Below are positions 25,807 through 33,988 of a stretch of 64,000 bases of DNA, in pieces (the stretch's first letter is position 1; the number at the start of each line of letters is the position of its first letter). The stretch comes from an uncultured Isosphaeraceae bacterium (lineage in GTDB: Bacteria > Planctomycetota > Planctomycetia > Isosphaerales > Isosphaeraceae). The DNA is taken from NCBI GenBank assembly GCA_945957605.1, contig CAMFLR010000009.1, forward strand, positions 1-64,000. Direction: 5' to 3'. A model generated the notes under the pieces. It was given only the letters and a program-made list of their open reading frames with translations. It was not told the DNA's origin and ran no database searches. Made by a program: the position numbers and the translations under genes.

Positions 25807-26733
25807 ATGATGATGCGAACATTTCGGCAAGGCTTTCTGATTGCTCTCACCGCCGTTGTGATGGGCGGTTCTCTCTCCGCGGCCGAGCCGCTCAAAGCGC
25901 TGATCGTCGACGGCCAGAACAACCACGACTGGAAGTCAACCACGCCGTCCATGAAGGCCACGCTCGAAGCCACCGGCCGCTTCAAGGTCGACGTGGCCAC
26001 CAGCCCGGCCAAAGGTGCCTCGAAGGACGAGTGGAAAGCGTTCCACCCCGAATTCTCGAAGTACGACGTCGTCGTGAGCAACTACAACGGCGAAGGCTGG
26101 CCAGCCTCCGTGAACGAAGCTCTCGTCGACTACGTGAAAAACGGCGGCGGACTCGTCATCGTCCACGCAGCGAACAACGCTTTTGAGTCATGGCCCGAAT
26201 ACAACGACATGATCGGCCTCGGCTGGCGCGACAACAAGTTCGGCGAGCGCGTCACCATTGCCGACAACGGCGAAGTCGTCCACACGCTCAAAGGCCAAGG
26301 CCCAAGTTCAGGCCACGGCCCGCAGCACGCCTACAAGGTGATCATCCGCGATAACGAGCATCCGATTACCAAGGGCCTGCCCACCGAGTGGATGCACACC
26401 AACGACGAACTCTACCACGGCCAGCGAGGACCCGCGCGTAACATGCACGTGCTGGCCTCAGCCTATTCTGACAAGGCAAAGGGCGGCACCGGCGCGAATG
26501 AGCCAATGCTTTGGGTGATTCCCTACGGCAAGGGCCGCGTCTTCACCACCTTGCTCGGCCACGTCGGCGGCAGCAACAACGGCAAGACCGACACCCGCGC
26601 CATTCGCTGCCTGGGCTTCCAGACAACCCTCGCTCGTGGCGCCGAATGGGCCGCAACCGGAAAAGTCACCCTCCCCGCTCCGACCGAATTTCCCAGCGCT
26701 AGCGAGGAAAAACTCGCACCCGAAGCGAAGTGA
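25807..26733 (+). CDS. Secreted ThuA-domain protein
   Basis: 308 residues. A signal peptide ends near residue 25 (GGSLSAAE). The rest is a ThuA/trehalose-utilisation domain: ALIVDGQNNHDW, GGGLVIVHAANNAF, EHPITKGLP, ELYHGQRGP, and GKGRVFTTLLGHVGG with the conserved His. The family is flavodoxin/amidotransferase-like. ThuA takes part in 3-keto sugar metabolism in rhizobia, and planctomycete paralogues are often exported. It probably forms a unit with the preceding isochorismatase-ThuA gene. A strong terminator follows its stop. Confidence 0.9.
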   Translation: MMMRTFRQGFLIALTAVVMGGSLSAAEPLKALIVDGQNNHDWKSTTPSMKATLEATGRFKVDVATSPAKGASKDEWKAFHPEFSKYDVVVSNYNGEGWPASVNEALVDYVKNGGGLVIVHAANNAFESWPEYNDMIGLGWRDNKFGERVTIADNGEVVHTLKGQGPSSGHGPQHAYKVIIRDNEHPITKGLPTEWMHTNDELYHGQRGPARNMHVLASAYSDKAKGGTGANEPMLWVIPYGKGRVFTTLLGHVGGSNNGKTDTRAIRCLGFQTTLARGAEWAATGKVTLPAPTEFPSASEEKLAPEAK

Positions 26734-26747
26734 TGTAAGTGTGCAAA

Positions 26748-26776
26748 TGCCCTTCTTCAACCTTTGAAGAAGGGCA
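26748..26776 (+). terminator. Strong hairpin after the ThuA gene
   Basis: Perfect 13-bp arms, TGCCCTTCTTCAA (26748-26760) and its complement (26764-26776), with a 3-base loop. It begins 15 bases after the stop. An AATAT stretch, not a T-run, follows. Confidence 0.75.
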
Positions 26777-26783
26777 ATATCCT

Positions 26784-26878
26784 CGCTCCAATGCTCTGCG
26801 TTGGAGCGTCTCCGCGACCGCTCTGCGGTCATGAATTGTCGCACCTGTTTGCAGATCGCAAATGGCCGCAGAGCATTG
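26784..26878 (+). repeat. Dispersed two-hairpin palindromic repeat
   Basis: Hairpin one: CGCTCCAA - TGCTCTGCG - TTGGAGCG (26784-26808). Hairpin two: GACCGC-TCT-GCGGTC (26816-26830). A degenerate inverted piece, GGCCGCAGAGCATTG, lies at 26864-26878. The loops TGCTCTGCG and TCT recur in the copies at 46107-46232, while the stems differ by paired changes. The arrangement is REP/BIME-like. No transposase of the RAYT type is in the window. Confidence 0.7.
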
Positions 26879-26929
26879 TCACGAGAGGCTGCTCGGCTTC
26901 TACGAAGAGTACCAGACTTGTACCTTGGT

Positions 26930-27748
26930 TTATTTGATCAATTGACGGAACATCTCAATCGTCTGCTTCGCGGCCGCATCCGAATTCGGCAAAGCAAACG
27001 CCTCGGCCGAGAGATATCCGTCATAGTTAATTTGTTGCAGCGCTTCGACGATCGGCACGAAGTCAGTATGCCCAAACCCCGCCGCCCGACGGTTCGAATC
27101 CACAAAATGAATATGCCCAATTCGCGCCCCGCCCTGAGCTAAAGCAGCCGCAACATTCGACTCTTCAATGTTCATGTGGAATAAATCAGCAAGCAAAACA
27201 ATATTCTTGCTGCCGACGCGATCAAGCAGTTCCACCCCCGCCGCAACCGTATTCGCCACGTCGGTTTCATAGCGATTTAGCGGCTCGTAGATCAACGGCA
27301 CGCCATACTGCCGCGCGTGTTCGCCGAGCGTGTCGAGCGCCTCAATCAAATATCCCAGGTGCGTCGCCTTGTCGACACCGTTACCACTTCGCCCCTGCAT
27401 CGAGCCAATAATCGCCGATGCGCCGAACTGGCCGGCAAAGTCGATGATCGACTTCACAAAGTCGCACGCCTTTTGCCGATCGTTCGCATCGGGCAGAGCA
27501 AGCTGAAGCTTATGCTTCACCCACCCAGCCCCTGTTCCCACTGCCGCAAGCGCAAGCCCTTCGCCGTCGAGCAACTTGCGCAGCTCGGCGCTATCAACCG
27601 CATCGGCACCTGGCGGAAAAATCTCAACAGCGTCGAAGCCAAGCCCCTTCGCCTTCTTGCAACTTCCCGCCAGGTCGTCCCAGTAAACGAACGGACCGCC
27701 ACGCGCCTCGTTCACCAGACTGATCGTCACGCACGAACGAATACTCAT
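26930..27748 (-). CDS. Sugar (phosphate) isomerase/epimerase, TIM barrel
   Basis: 272 residues of the xylose-isomerase-like TIM-barrel family (AP-endonuclease-2 superfamily). Likely metal ligands are visible in IYEPLNRYE, LLADLFHMNIEE, IGHIHFVDSNRR and GYLSAEAF. The family includes hydroxypyruvate isomerases and ketose 3-epimerases; the exact substrate cannot be told. It is last in a five-gene minus-strand run (24 bases after the SDR gene) with AKR, Zn-dehydrogenase, UxaE-like epimerase and SDR, so a sugar-acid or keto-sugar substrate is likely. ATG at 27748, with AGGA upstream. Confidence 0.82.
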   Translation of the reverse strand: MSIRSCVTISLVNEARGGPFVYWDDLAGSCKKAKGLGFDAVEIFPPGADAVDSAELRKLLDGEGLALAAVGTGAGWVKHKLQLALPDANDRQKACDFVKSIIDFAGQFGASAIIGSMQGRSGNGVDKATHLGYLIEALDTLGEHARQYGVPLIYEPLNRYETDVANTVAAGVELLDRVGSKNIVLLADLFHMNIEESNVAAALAQGGARIGHIHFVDSNRRAAGFGHTDFVPIVEALQQINYDGYLSAEAFALPNSDAAAKQTIEMFRQLIK

Positions 27749-27771
27749 AGGAATTCCTGATCGCCTGAAAA

Positions 27772-28563
27772 TCAGAGACGCATCGCGGTGAAGCCACCGT
27801 CGACATAATACGTAGCGCCGGTGATAAAGCTGCCGGCGTTGCGCGAAAGCATGAGCAACGTCGCGCCAATCAGTTCATGCGGCTCGCCGAAGCGATTCAT
27901 CGGCGTTTGAGCCATGATCTTTTCGACGCGCGCCGCATCAAGAATCTTGCGGTTTTGCTCAGCCGGAAAGAAGCCGGGGCAAAGCGCATTCACACGAACA
28001 TTCAAGGGCGCAAGTTCGCGTGCCACGTTCTGTGTGAGATTCACGACGGCGGCCTTCGACGCCGAATACGCGAACACCCGTGAAAGCGGTAGATGCGCCG
28101 AGACGCTGGCGATATTCATGATCGCCCCGCCGCCGGCGTCGGCCATTGCCTTGCCGAAAATCTGGCAGCCCCAGTGCACCGCATTGAGATTGCTGGTGAG
28201 CACGCGGTTCCAGTCTTCGTCCTTGGCGTCGAAATAAGGGCTGGCGCTGTTCACGCCCGCGCCGTTGATGAGCATCTGCACCGAGCCGTGCGACTTCAAA
28301 ACGCTGTCGAGCAATTCCTGAATCGACTCGCGTTTCGACACATCAACACTCACGAACGATCCCTTGCCACCCGCTGCTTCAATCTCAGCAACGCGCGCCG
28401 CTCCCTTTTCAGGATCGCGCCCCGCCACCACGACCGATGCCCCCGCCTTCGCCAGGCCGAGGGCCAAGCCGCCGCCAAGCACGCCCGTGCCGCCAATGAC
28501 GACCGCCGTCTGCCCGGTCAGGCCGAACAACTCATCGAGAAATGTATTCGACATCGAACTCAT
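27772..28563 (-). CDS. SDR-family oxidoreductase, probable D-mannonate/fructuronate reductase
   Basis: About 263 residues of the classical SDR fold. The NAD(P)-binding GGTGVLGGGLA lies near the start, followed by the active-site Ser in NIASVSAH and Y-S-A-S-K (Tyr and Lys). The C-terminal ITGATYYVDGGF is typical. I infer reduction of D-fructuronate to D-mannonate, because it directly follows a UxaE-like epimerase, as an SDR does in Thermotoga maritima (from memory, TM0440/TM0441). By sequence alone, gluconate 5-dehydrogenase is an alternative. Start: ATG 28563 with GGGGA close upstream; ATG 28554 is also possible and a TTG at 28578 unlikely. The gap after uxaE is about 11 bases. Confidence 0.85.
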   Translation of the reverse strand: MSSMSNTFLDELFGLTGQTAVVIGGTGVLGGGLALGLAKAGASVVVAGRDPEKGAARVAEIEAAGGKGSFVSVDVSKRESIQELLDSVLKSHGSVQMLINGAGVNSASPYFDAKDEDWNRVLTSNLNAVHWGCQIFGKAMADAGGGAIMNIASVSAHLPLSRVFAYSASKAAVVNLTQNVARELAPLNVRVNALCPGFFPAEQNRKILDAARVEKIMAQTPMNRFGEPHELIGATLLMLSRNAGSFITGATYYVDGGFTAMRL

Positions 28564-28574
28564 CTTTCCCCGGC

Positions 28575-29864
28575 TCAAAGTCCGGCCCGAAGCGCTTCGA
28601 GATGACGGCTAAAATGGTCGGCAAGAACTTCTGTGTACGTATCAACATGAGCTTCAAGCAACTGCCGCACCAGCGGCCCGAACTCGTCGTGCGTCAACAC
28701 CGAGCCGAACGTGCAATGAAGAATCTGCCGGCCCGGGTTCGTGAAACCAAGGCCTTGCGGCACGTCCGACCAATTCTCGAGGTAGATCCGCTCAAGATCG
28801 GCTGCATTAGCAATCTCCGAGCTTGGCGGTGCCGATGCGAGCGTCGCCGAAACATGATACGTCGCCTTGTCGACGTCATACCGACTTCGCGCGAAATCAA
28901 TCAGGCGGCGGAACAAGCTCGTATCATGTCGCGCCACCACGCGCAACGCTTCCAGGTACGACGTTCCCGCCGTCTTAACGTGGAACCGTCCGCCGGTGGT
29001 ACGGGCCAGGGCTGCGTACATCGAGATCTTATCCGACCCCGAATGCAGGCTCAGCTTGTAGGGACCAAGCGCATTAGAAATCGCCGCGTGGTCACGCAAC
29101 GATACTTCAAGCTTGGCAACGTCCCCCTTGTAATCAACGCCCTTTTCCAGGTCGCCAATAAAGCGCGGAGCGAGACTCACAAGCTTCATACCGCGGCCCA
29201 GGCATTGATCCGCAATGATATAATGCTCGGCCAATGTGGTCGGCTGCTCGGTCTCGTCGACACTCAGCTCAATCTCGTAATCGCGCCCATTTTGCTTGTG
29301 AACCTGCGCGATATGATCGGCCAGCATGATCGCGTGATTTAAGGCCCGGCCGTATTTCACCGCCGCCCGCAAGCACGCTTCCTCATTCAGCTCGACCGCC
29401 GTCCCCGAGTCGAGGCGAATCGTCTTCCCTTGATATTGGGGAATCCAGTTCACTTCGCCAGCAACACCCGCAAACTTCTCACGCAGGGTTGCTTCGGAGT
29501 AGTCGTCGGCATGCGCATCGACGTGCTCCGAAGGGTCGATCGTGAAAAACGTGAAACCCACCTCGGCGGTGACATCCACGTCTTTGGTCGTCTTCAGGTG
29601 GTCAGCATCGGCACCAATCTGCCCGGTCCAGCCGGCAGCCTTCGCACCATTCAAAGCGTCGGTCATCACGCCGCTGGGCGTGCGCTTGGTGCGCGCCATT
29701 TCGCGGATCGATTGCTGGGGATAAATCGGATCGATCCCCTGCCCTGATCGCCGCATCGCCTCGACGTGCCCAGGCGTGGCCAGGCCGATACGATCGCCAA
29801 ACCCGAAGCTGGGGTTCAGGCCCAGCGTAACACACGGAAACCGCCCGGACGTGGACTCAGCCAT
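28575..29864 (-). CDS. uxaE: Tagaturonate/fructuronate epimerase family protein
   Basis: 429 residues resembling UxaE, which epimerises D-tagaturonate to D-fructuronate and replaces the UxaB/UxaA branch of galacturonate breakdown. Family-like segments include CVTLGLNPSFGFGDRIGLAT at the N-terminus, GADADHLK, VHKQNGRDYEIELSVDETEQ, LAPRFIGDLEKG and KLSLHSGSDKISMYA; the acidic and His residues in these probably bind the catalytic metal. The ATG at 29864 has GGGAG 11 bases upstream; a TTG at 29882 is rejected. It stands between a Zn-dehydrogenase and an SDR on one strand, which fits conversion of L-galactonate or tagaturonate to D-mannonate. Activity itself is not proven by sequence. Confidence 0.82.
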   Translation of the reverse strand: MAESTSGRFPCVTLGLNPSFGFGDRIGLATPGHVEAMRRSGQGIDPIYPQQSIREMARTKRTPSGVMTDALNGAKAAGWTGQIGADADHLKTTKDVDVTAEVGFTFFTIDPSEHVDAHADDYSEATLREKFAGVAGEVNWIPQYQGKTIRLDSGTAVELNEEACLRAAVKYGRALNHAIMLADHIAQVHKQNGRDYEIELSVDETEQPTTLAEHYIIADQCLGRGMKLVSLAPRFIGDLEKGVDYKGDVAKLEVSLRDHAAISNALGPYKLSLHSGSDKISMYAALARTTGGRFHVKTAGTSYLEALRVVARHDTSLFRRLIDFARSRYDVDKATYHVSATLASAPPSSEIANAADLERIYLENWSDVPQGLGFTNPGRQILHCTFGSVLTHDEFGPLVRQLLEAHVDTYTEVLADHFSRHLEALRAGL

Positions 29865-29890
29865 TAGACGTCGTGCTCCCAAAAGCGGCG

Positions 29891-30910
29891 TTAGTTCAGT
29901 TCGATCACAGCCTTGATCACGCCGGTTTCCGGCTTGGTGAAGCTGGGGAACACATCAATCACTTCATCGAACGACGTCCGGTGCGTGATCCACGGCTTGG
30001 TGTCGATCTGCCCGTCTTCGATCAGCTTGATGATCCGCGTGAAATCACCCGGCAACGCGTTGCGCGAGCACAGCAGGGTTCCCTCTGGACGGTGGAATAC
30101 AGGGTGGCGGAACTGCACTTCTTCGGTGGTAATGCCAACGAACACCAGGCGGCCCGTCGGCGCGATGTAGCTAAACGCCGCCGACATCGCGTAATTGCTT
30201 CCCGTCGCGTCGATCACCACGTCGGGCAAGGCGCCGTCAGTCAGGTCACGAAGGTCGGCTTCGAGATGCTCGGAAGGTTGCAGTGTGTGCTCCACGCCCA
30301 TCACGTCTCGGCAAAACTTCAGCCGGGTTTCGTTCGTGTCGAGCACGATCACTTTGGCGCCGGCAAGCTTGACGAACTCGAGCGCCGAGAGACCAATCGG
30401 CCCCGCACCCACGATCAAACACGGCTCGCCCGGCTGCAAACCGCTGCGATTCACCGCGTGACAACCAATCGCCAGCGTTTCGACCAGAGCAAGCTGATCA
30501 AAACTCAGCGTCGTCGACGGATGCAGCTTCTCAGCGCGAATCAGGAAGCGTTCCCGCATACCGCCGTCGATCATCACGCCAATCACTTCAAGCTTGGCGC
30601 AACAATTCGTGGCGCCTTTGCGGCAGGCGTGGCAGGTGCCGCAATTCATGTAAGGCTCGATCGAGCAACGATCGCCGGGTTGGACGTTCGTTACCCCTTC
30701 ACCCACGGCCAGAACTTCAACCCCCAGCTCATGACCGGGAATCCGAGGGTATTTGAAGAACGGCATCTTGCCGAGATAGCCGCTGATATCGGTTCCGCAA
30801 ACGCCAATGCGATGCACCCGCACCAGCGCCTGTCCCACGCCTGGCGATTCCGCCTCGGGAATCTCCATACGGCGGAATTGCTTGGGCGATTCGAGTTGAA
30901 TAGCTTTCAC
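29891..30910 (-). CDS. Zinc-dependent alcohol dehydrogenase, L-galactonate dehydrogenase-like
   Basis: 339 residues of the MDR zinc family. G-H-E in IPGHELGVEVLAVGEGV is at the catalytic zinc site. CGTCHACRKGATNCC carries the four structural-zinc cysteines. IVGAGPIGLSALEFVKLAGA is the NAD-binding Rossmann loop. It belongs with sugar and polyol dehydrogenases. Given its place next to UxaE, I infer oxidation of L-galactonate to D-tagaturonate, as LgoD does in E. coli; sorbitol or threonine-type substrates are alternatives. GTG start at 30910 with only a weak ribosome site. It follows the AKR gene by 45 bases and precedes uxaE by 26. Confidence 0.85.
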   Translation of the reverse strand: MKAIQLESPKQFRRMEIPEAESPGVGQALVRVHRIGVCGTDISGYLGKMPFFKYPRIPGHELGVEVLAVGEGVTNVQPGDRCSIEPYMNCGTCHACRKGATNCCAKLEVIGVMIDGGMRERFLIRAEKLHPSTTLSFDQLALVETLAIGCHAVNRSGLQPGEPCLIVGAGPIGLSALEFVKLAGAKVIVLDTNETRLKFCRDVMGVEHTLQPSEHLEADLRDLTDGALPDVVIDATGSNYAMSAAFSYIAPTGRLVFVGITTEEVQFRHPVFHRPEGTLLCSRNALPGDFTRIIKLIEDGQIDTKPWITHRTSFDEVIDVFPSFTKPETGVIKAVIELN

Positions 30911-30955
30911 GTGTCGATTACTCGCAAGTTCGAGAAGAGAGGGTGAGCACAGCCC

Positions 30956-31903
30956 TTATGCCGTCGGAAGCGGGTCGTTATTCTCGGGCCGGCCTTCGAT
31001 GTAAAACCAGTTATGGATTGGTTTGAGGATCTCTTGAACCTCGGCGACAAGCTGCGTATCGAGCGGAGTATCGGCCCATTTCACCCAGTTGCGCACGTTT
31101 TCGGGATTAGCCGAGCCGACAACGCATGTCGCCATCTGGGGATGAGCGATCGAGAACTGAAGCGCAAGCTGCGCGATATCCACCCCGCGGGCCGCACAGT
31201 GGTCGCTCGCACGTTTGGCAATCTCGCGCACAAAGGGCGTCGCCTTGTGCCAGGGGGGTAGCGTTGCGTTCGTGAGCAACCGCGCCGAGAACGGCGCGGC
31301 GTTCATCACGCCGACCTTTTTCTCTTCGAGATAAGGCAGCAAGTCGGCCAGCATCGTGTTTTGAAGCGTGTAGTGATTGTACGACAGAATCACGTCGAGC
31401 TTGGCACGGTCGAGAACATACTTGAACATGTTCATAGGATAACCACTGATGCCGATGAATCGCACCTTCCCCTGATCGCGCACTTTTTCAAGCGCGGGCA
31501 AGGTCTCTTCGACAATCTGCGACATCTCCACAAACTCGATATCGTGGCAGAGCATGATATCAAGATATTCGACGCCCATGCGGTGCAGGCTGACGTCGAC
31601 ACTTTCCACGACGCGCTTGGCCGAGAAGTCGAAATGGGCCTTGTCGTACCGCCCCAGTTTCGAGCCTAGCAAGTAGCGATCGCGCGGAATGCCGCGAAGC
31701 GCCACGCCTAGCAGCACCTCGCTCATGCCTCGGCCGTAAAACGGCGAGGTGTCGATAAAATTCATCCCCAGGTCGAGCGCCACATGCACCGAGCGCATCG
31801 CTTCCTGGATATCGACCGACCGGAACTCCGCCCCCAGCGACGAGGCTCCAAAGCTCAGCCACGAAAGGTTGAGCCCTGTTTGGCCCAGTGGTCGAAACTG
31901 CAT
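30956..31903 (-). CDS. Aldo/keto reductase, L-galactose (L-fucose) dehydrogenase-like
   Basis: 315 residues. The AKR tetrad is D51, Y56 (DTSPFYGRG), K82 and H120. It resembles plant L-galactose dehydrogenase, as I remember it, along much of its length: FGASSLG, NFIDTSPFYGRGMSE, YLDIMLCHDIEF, ETLPALEKVRDQGKVRFIGI, VDVILSYNHY, DLLPYLEEKKVGVM. That enzyme oxidises L-galactose at C1 to the lactone; bacterial homologues act on L-fucose or L-galactose. ATG at 31903, with AGGAGA 7 bases upstream. It is the first gene of the operon, with 187 bases before it that hold the likely promoter. The other genes make L-galactose the best guess. Confidence 0.85.
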   Translation of the reverse strand: MQFRPLGQTGLNLSWLSFGASSLGAEFRSVDIQEAMRSVHVALDLGMNFIDTSPFYGRGMSEVLLGVALRGIPRDRYLLGSKLGRYDKAHFDFSAKRVVESVDVSLHRMGVEYLDIMLCHDIEFVEMSQIVEETLPALEKVRDQGKVRFIGISGYPMNMFKYVLDRAKLDVILSYNHYTLQNTMLADLLPYLEEKKVGVMNAAPFSARLLTNATLPPWHKATPFVREIAKRASDHCAARGVDIAQLALQFSIAHPQMATCVVGSANPENVRNWVKWADTPLDTQLVAEVQEILKPIHNWFYIEGRPENNDPLPTA

Positions 31904-32090
31904 CCTGCGCTCTCCTGGAATCGGATGAAATCGCCCGCACCCAGATGGGTCAATCGCTGCCTCAATTTGATAGGGAAGGCAGGGATTTTACCTTAAATGC
32001 CGAGTCGCGTCACGAGCCACGTTTAAGCCTGCCGCAATTCCCGACCGCAGAATAGGGCAGCGCGTCCTATCGAACATGACCTCGGGACCG

Positions 32091-32633
32091 CTACTGGCGG
32101 CGTTTCTTTGGTTCGTCTTTCCTCAATCGCTCCAGTGCTCTCTCCAAATACGTGAGATAACTACCACCTGGTTCGATAAGCTCGCGGGCCTTGCGCTCCT
32201 CTTCACCCGCAACCCTGAGCAAGCAATCGAAGGCGGCCTCCTCGACGAACCATGTGTACATGCACCCTCTGGCGCGCCCGCCGCACTCGAGTTCATGCAA
32301 TCGAGCGAGTGGACAGATTGCAATATTCCAGGTCGCCTCATCACTCGAAGCGACGAACCAATCCCCTCGGTAGCTGATCACCCATTCCAGGCCCAACGCA
32401 CGCCGCAGCACCTCGCCACACACCAGCGCGGCGGATTCGATTCCTGTACCGCGCGGACTGATACCCTCGTAGCCGAGGTAATCGAGCGTGTGCGCGTCGT
32501 CGATCGAGCCATCAAACGCAGCACGAGTCGGAAGTTGGAGCGGGGCGCAATGGTCACGATAGAGCTTGGCGGCCGCAGAGACTGCCTCAAGATCATCGGA
32601 TGAAGCCAGAAATCCCCAGTCTCGCATGACCAT
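32091..32633 (-). CDS. Hypothetical protein
   Basis: 180 residues, not recognised. It has no signal peptide or membrane segment. The middle (LGLEWVISYRGDWFVASSDE) looks like an alpha/beta fold with alternating aromatic strands; the end is a charged helix (LERALERLRKDEPKKRRQ). Cys and Trp content is moderate. The ATG at 32633 has GGA 6 bases upstream; an ATG two codons later is equally possible. It lies between the AKR operon and the CE15 gene on the same strand but is separated from the former by 187 bases. Codon use resembles its neighbours. No function is proposed. Confidence 0.65.
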   Translation of the reverse strand: MVMRDWGFLASSDDLEAVSAAAKLYRDHCAPLQLPTRAAFDGSIDDAHTLDYLGYEGISPRGTGIESAALVCGEVLRRALGLEWVISYRGDWFVASSDEATWNIAICPLARLHELECGGRARGCMYTWFVEEAAFDCLLRVAGEEERKARELIEPGGSYLTYLERALERLRKDEPKKRRQ

Positions 32634-32665
32634 CGAGATCCATCAGACCAGTGACGAACCGGGGT

Positions 32666-33934
32666 TCACTTAGCCCCATTCCGCCCAAAATGCTTGTCGG
32701 CGAACTTCCAGAACGCCTGCCAATCTTCACGCCCCATCGAGTGCTTGCCCGGCCTGATGAAATACCCCTGCGTCGAGTCGACCAGCACCCCAACCTCGGG
32801 CATCTTATCAGCTTTCAAGCCGTCGGTTCCGAGCAGGCGATAAACCCCCTCCGCGGCCTTAAGCGCTTCAAACTGACCCGAAGGATTGGCCCACTGGTCA
32901 TCCACCGCGTTCGAGAGCAAAATCGGCCGAGGGGCGATGAGTGCCATCAAACCATTCTGGTCAAATGGCAGGCGATCGGTCTGCGTATTGAACGTCTTGA
33001 ACTCGTCGCAAAACCAATGCGGGAAACGGTCGTTAATTTGCTGGACCGACTCGCCAATCTTGCCTCGACTGGGCGCAGTACCGCCGCAGCCGGCCTGAAG
33101 TGGAATGACGAGCGCGATTCGCTCATCAAACGCGCCCGCTACAATCGCCGCTTTACCTAATCGCGAGTGACCGACGACTGCGATCTTCGACTTATCGAGA
33201 TCAGGCTCGGTCAGAAGATAATCGACCACGCGCGAAACACCCCACGCCCAGGCTCGCACAGCCCCCCAACCGTTCTTGTCGGGCTTGGGATACGCGGTAA
33301 ACACGCCGTCGTTCAGGCCGGGATGATCGGGCGCGACATCACCGCAATAGAACGTCGCCACGGCGTACCCGCGATCGATTGAGTCCTCGATCGCCCACGT
33401 CGCTTCCTGCGTGCCGCGTGATTCGTCGGTCGCACGGTTATTCTTGACACCTGGAGCGCGGTCGGGCATCCACGCGGTGGAAAGGCGAATCGCTGGATCC
33501 TTGAGCGCTGCGTGATTGCCGTAAAAATTCGGCCCGACAAACACCGGTACCGCCCCTACCCGCTTGTTGGGAATGGCCAGCAGCACGTGAATCTTCACAG
33601 CTTGCTGCAGCCCCATCGCGAGCACCATTTCCTTGATCGTCGCCTTGCCGCCGAGCGCCTGCCTGTCAACACGTTCGACCGAGAAAACCACCTGGTGCGG
33701 TTCGGGTGCCTTGCCATACATATAATGCGTAAAAAGCGCTTTCAATTCTTCGCGCCGTGATGTATTCCACTCTTCTGCTGTTTTGACAGTATGACCATCG
33801 CGCGCCACTAGTGGATCGGGCATCGCAGGTTGTGACGGCAAGGCGGAAACCGGCGGATCATCCGCGGCGATCGCGGGCAGCGATCCGGCAAGCAGTGTCA
33901 GGCCAAGAAGCGCTGCGCGACGAAGTGCCATCAT
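32666..33934 (-). CDS. Secreted glucuronoyl-esterase-like alpha/beta hydrolase (CE15-type)
   Basis: 422 residues. The signal peptide ends near A23 (SLPAIAA). An alpha/beta hydrolase fold carries nucleophile S257 in GHSRLGK, the CE15-style G-x-S-R-x-G elbow. HWFCDEF (~310), LIAPRPILLSNA, and a C-terminal His (GKHSMGREDW) resemble bacterial glucuronoyl esterases, which cut ester links between lignin and 4-O-methyl-glucuronate on xylan. ATG at 33934, with a GGCGGA site 8 bases upstream; a longer TTG/ATG frame is rejected because it would hide the signal. Its nearness to the hexuronate-type operon suggests use of plant glucuronoxylan. A related deacetylase is an alternative. Confidence 0.8.
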   Translation of the reverse strand: MMALRRAALLGLTLLAGSLPAIAADDPPVSALPSQPAMPDPLVARDGHTVKTAEEWNTSRREELKALFTHYMYGKAPEPHQVVFSVERVDRQALGGKATIKEMVLAMGLQQAVKIHVLLAIPNKRVGAVPVFVGPNFYGNHAALKDPAIRLSTAWMPDRAPGVKNNRATDESRGTQEATWAIEDSIDRGYAVATFYCGDVAPDHPGLNDGVFTAYPKPDKNGWGAVRAWAWGVSRVVDYLLTEPDLDKSKIAVVGHSRLGKAAIVAGAFDERIALVIPLQAGCGGTAPSRGKIGESVQQINDRFPHWFCDEFKTFNTQTDRLPFDQNGLMALIAPRPILLSNAVDDQWANPSGQFEALKAAEGVYRLLGTDGLKADKMPEVGVLVDSTQGYFIRPGKHSMGREDWQAFWKFADKHFGRNGAK

Positions 33935-33988
33935 GAAGATTTCCGCCTTCCCGATGTCGATTGTGGAGAGTGTGCGGGACGCAATCAC

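Noticed and set aside
27081-27100. GGTTCGAATCC-like stretch resembling a tRNA T-arm
   Set aside because: Lies within the sugar isomerase gene; no acceptor stem or anticodon arm can be folded around it.
29873-30946. 357-residue open frame opposite the Zn-dehydrogenase
   Set aside because: Fully antisense to a gene with complete zinc and NAD motifs; no domain in the shadow.
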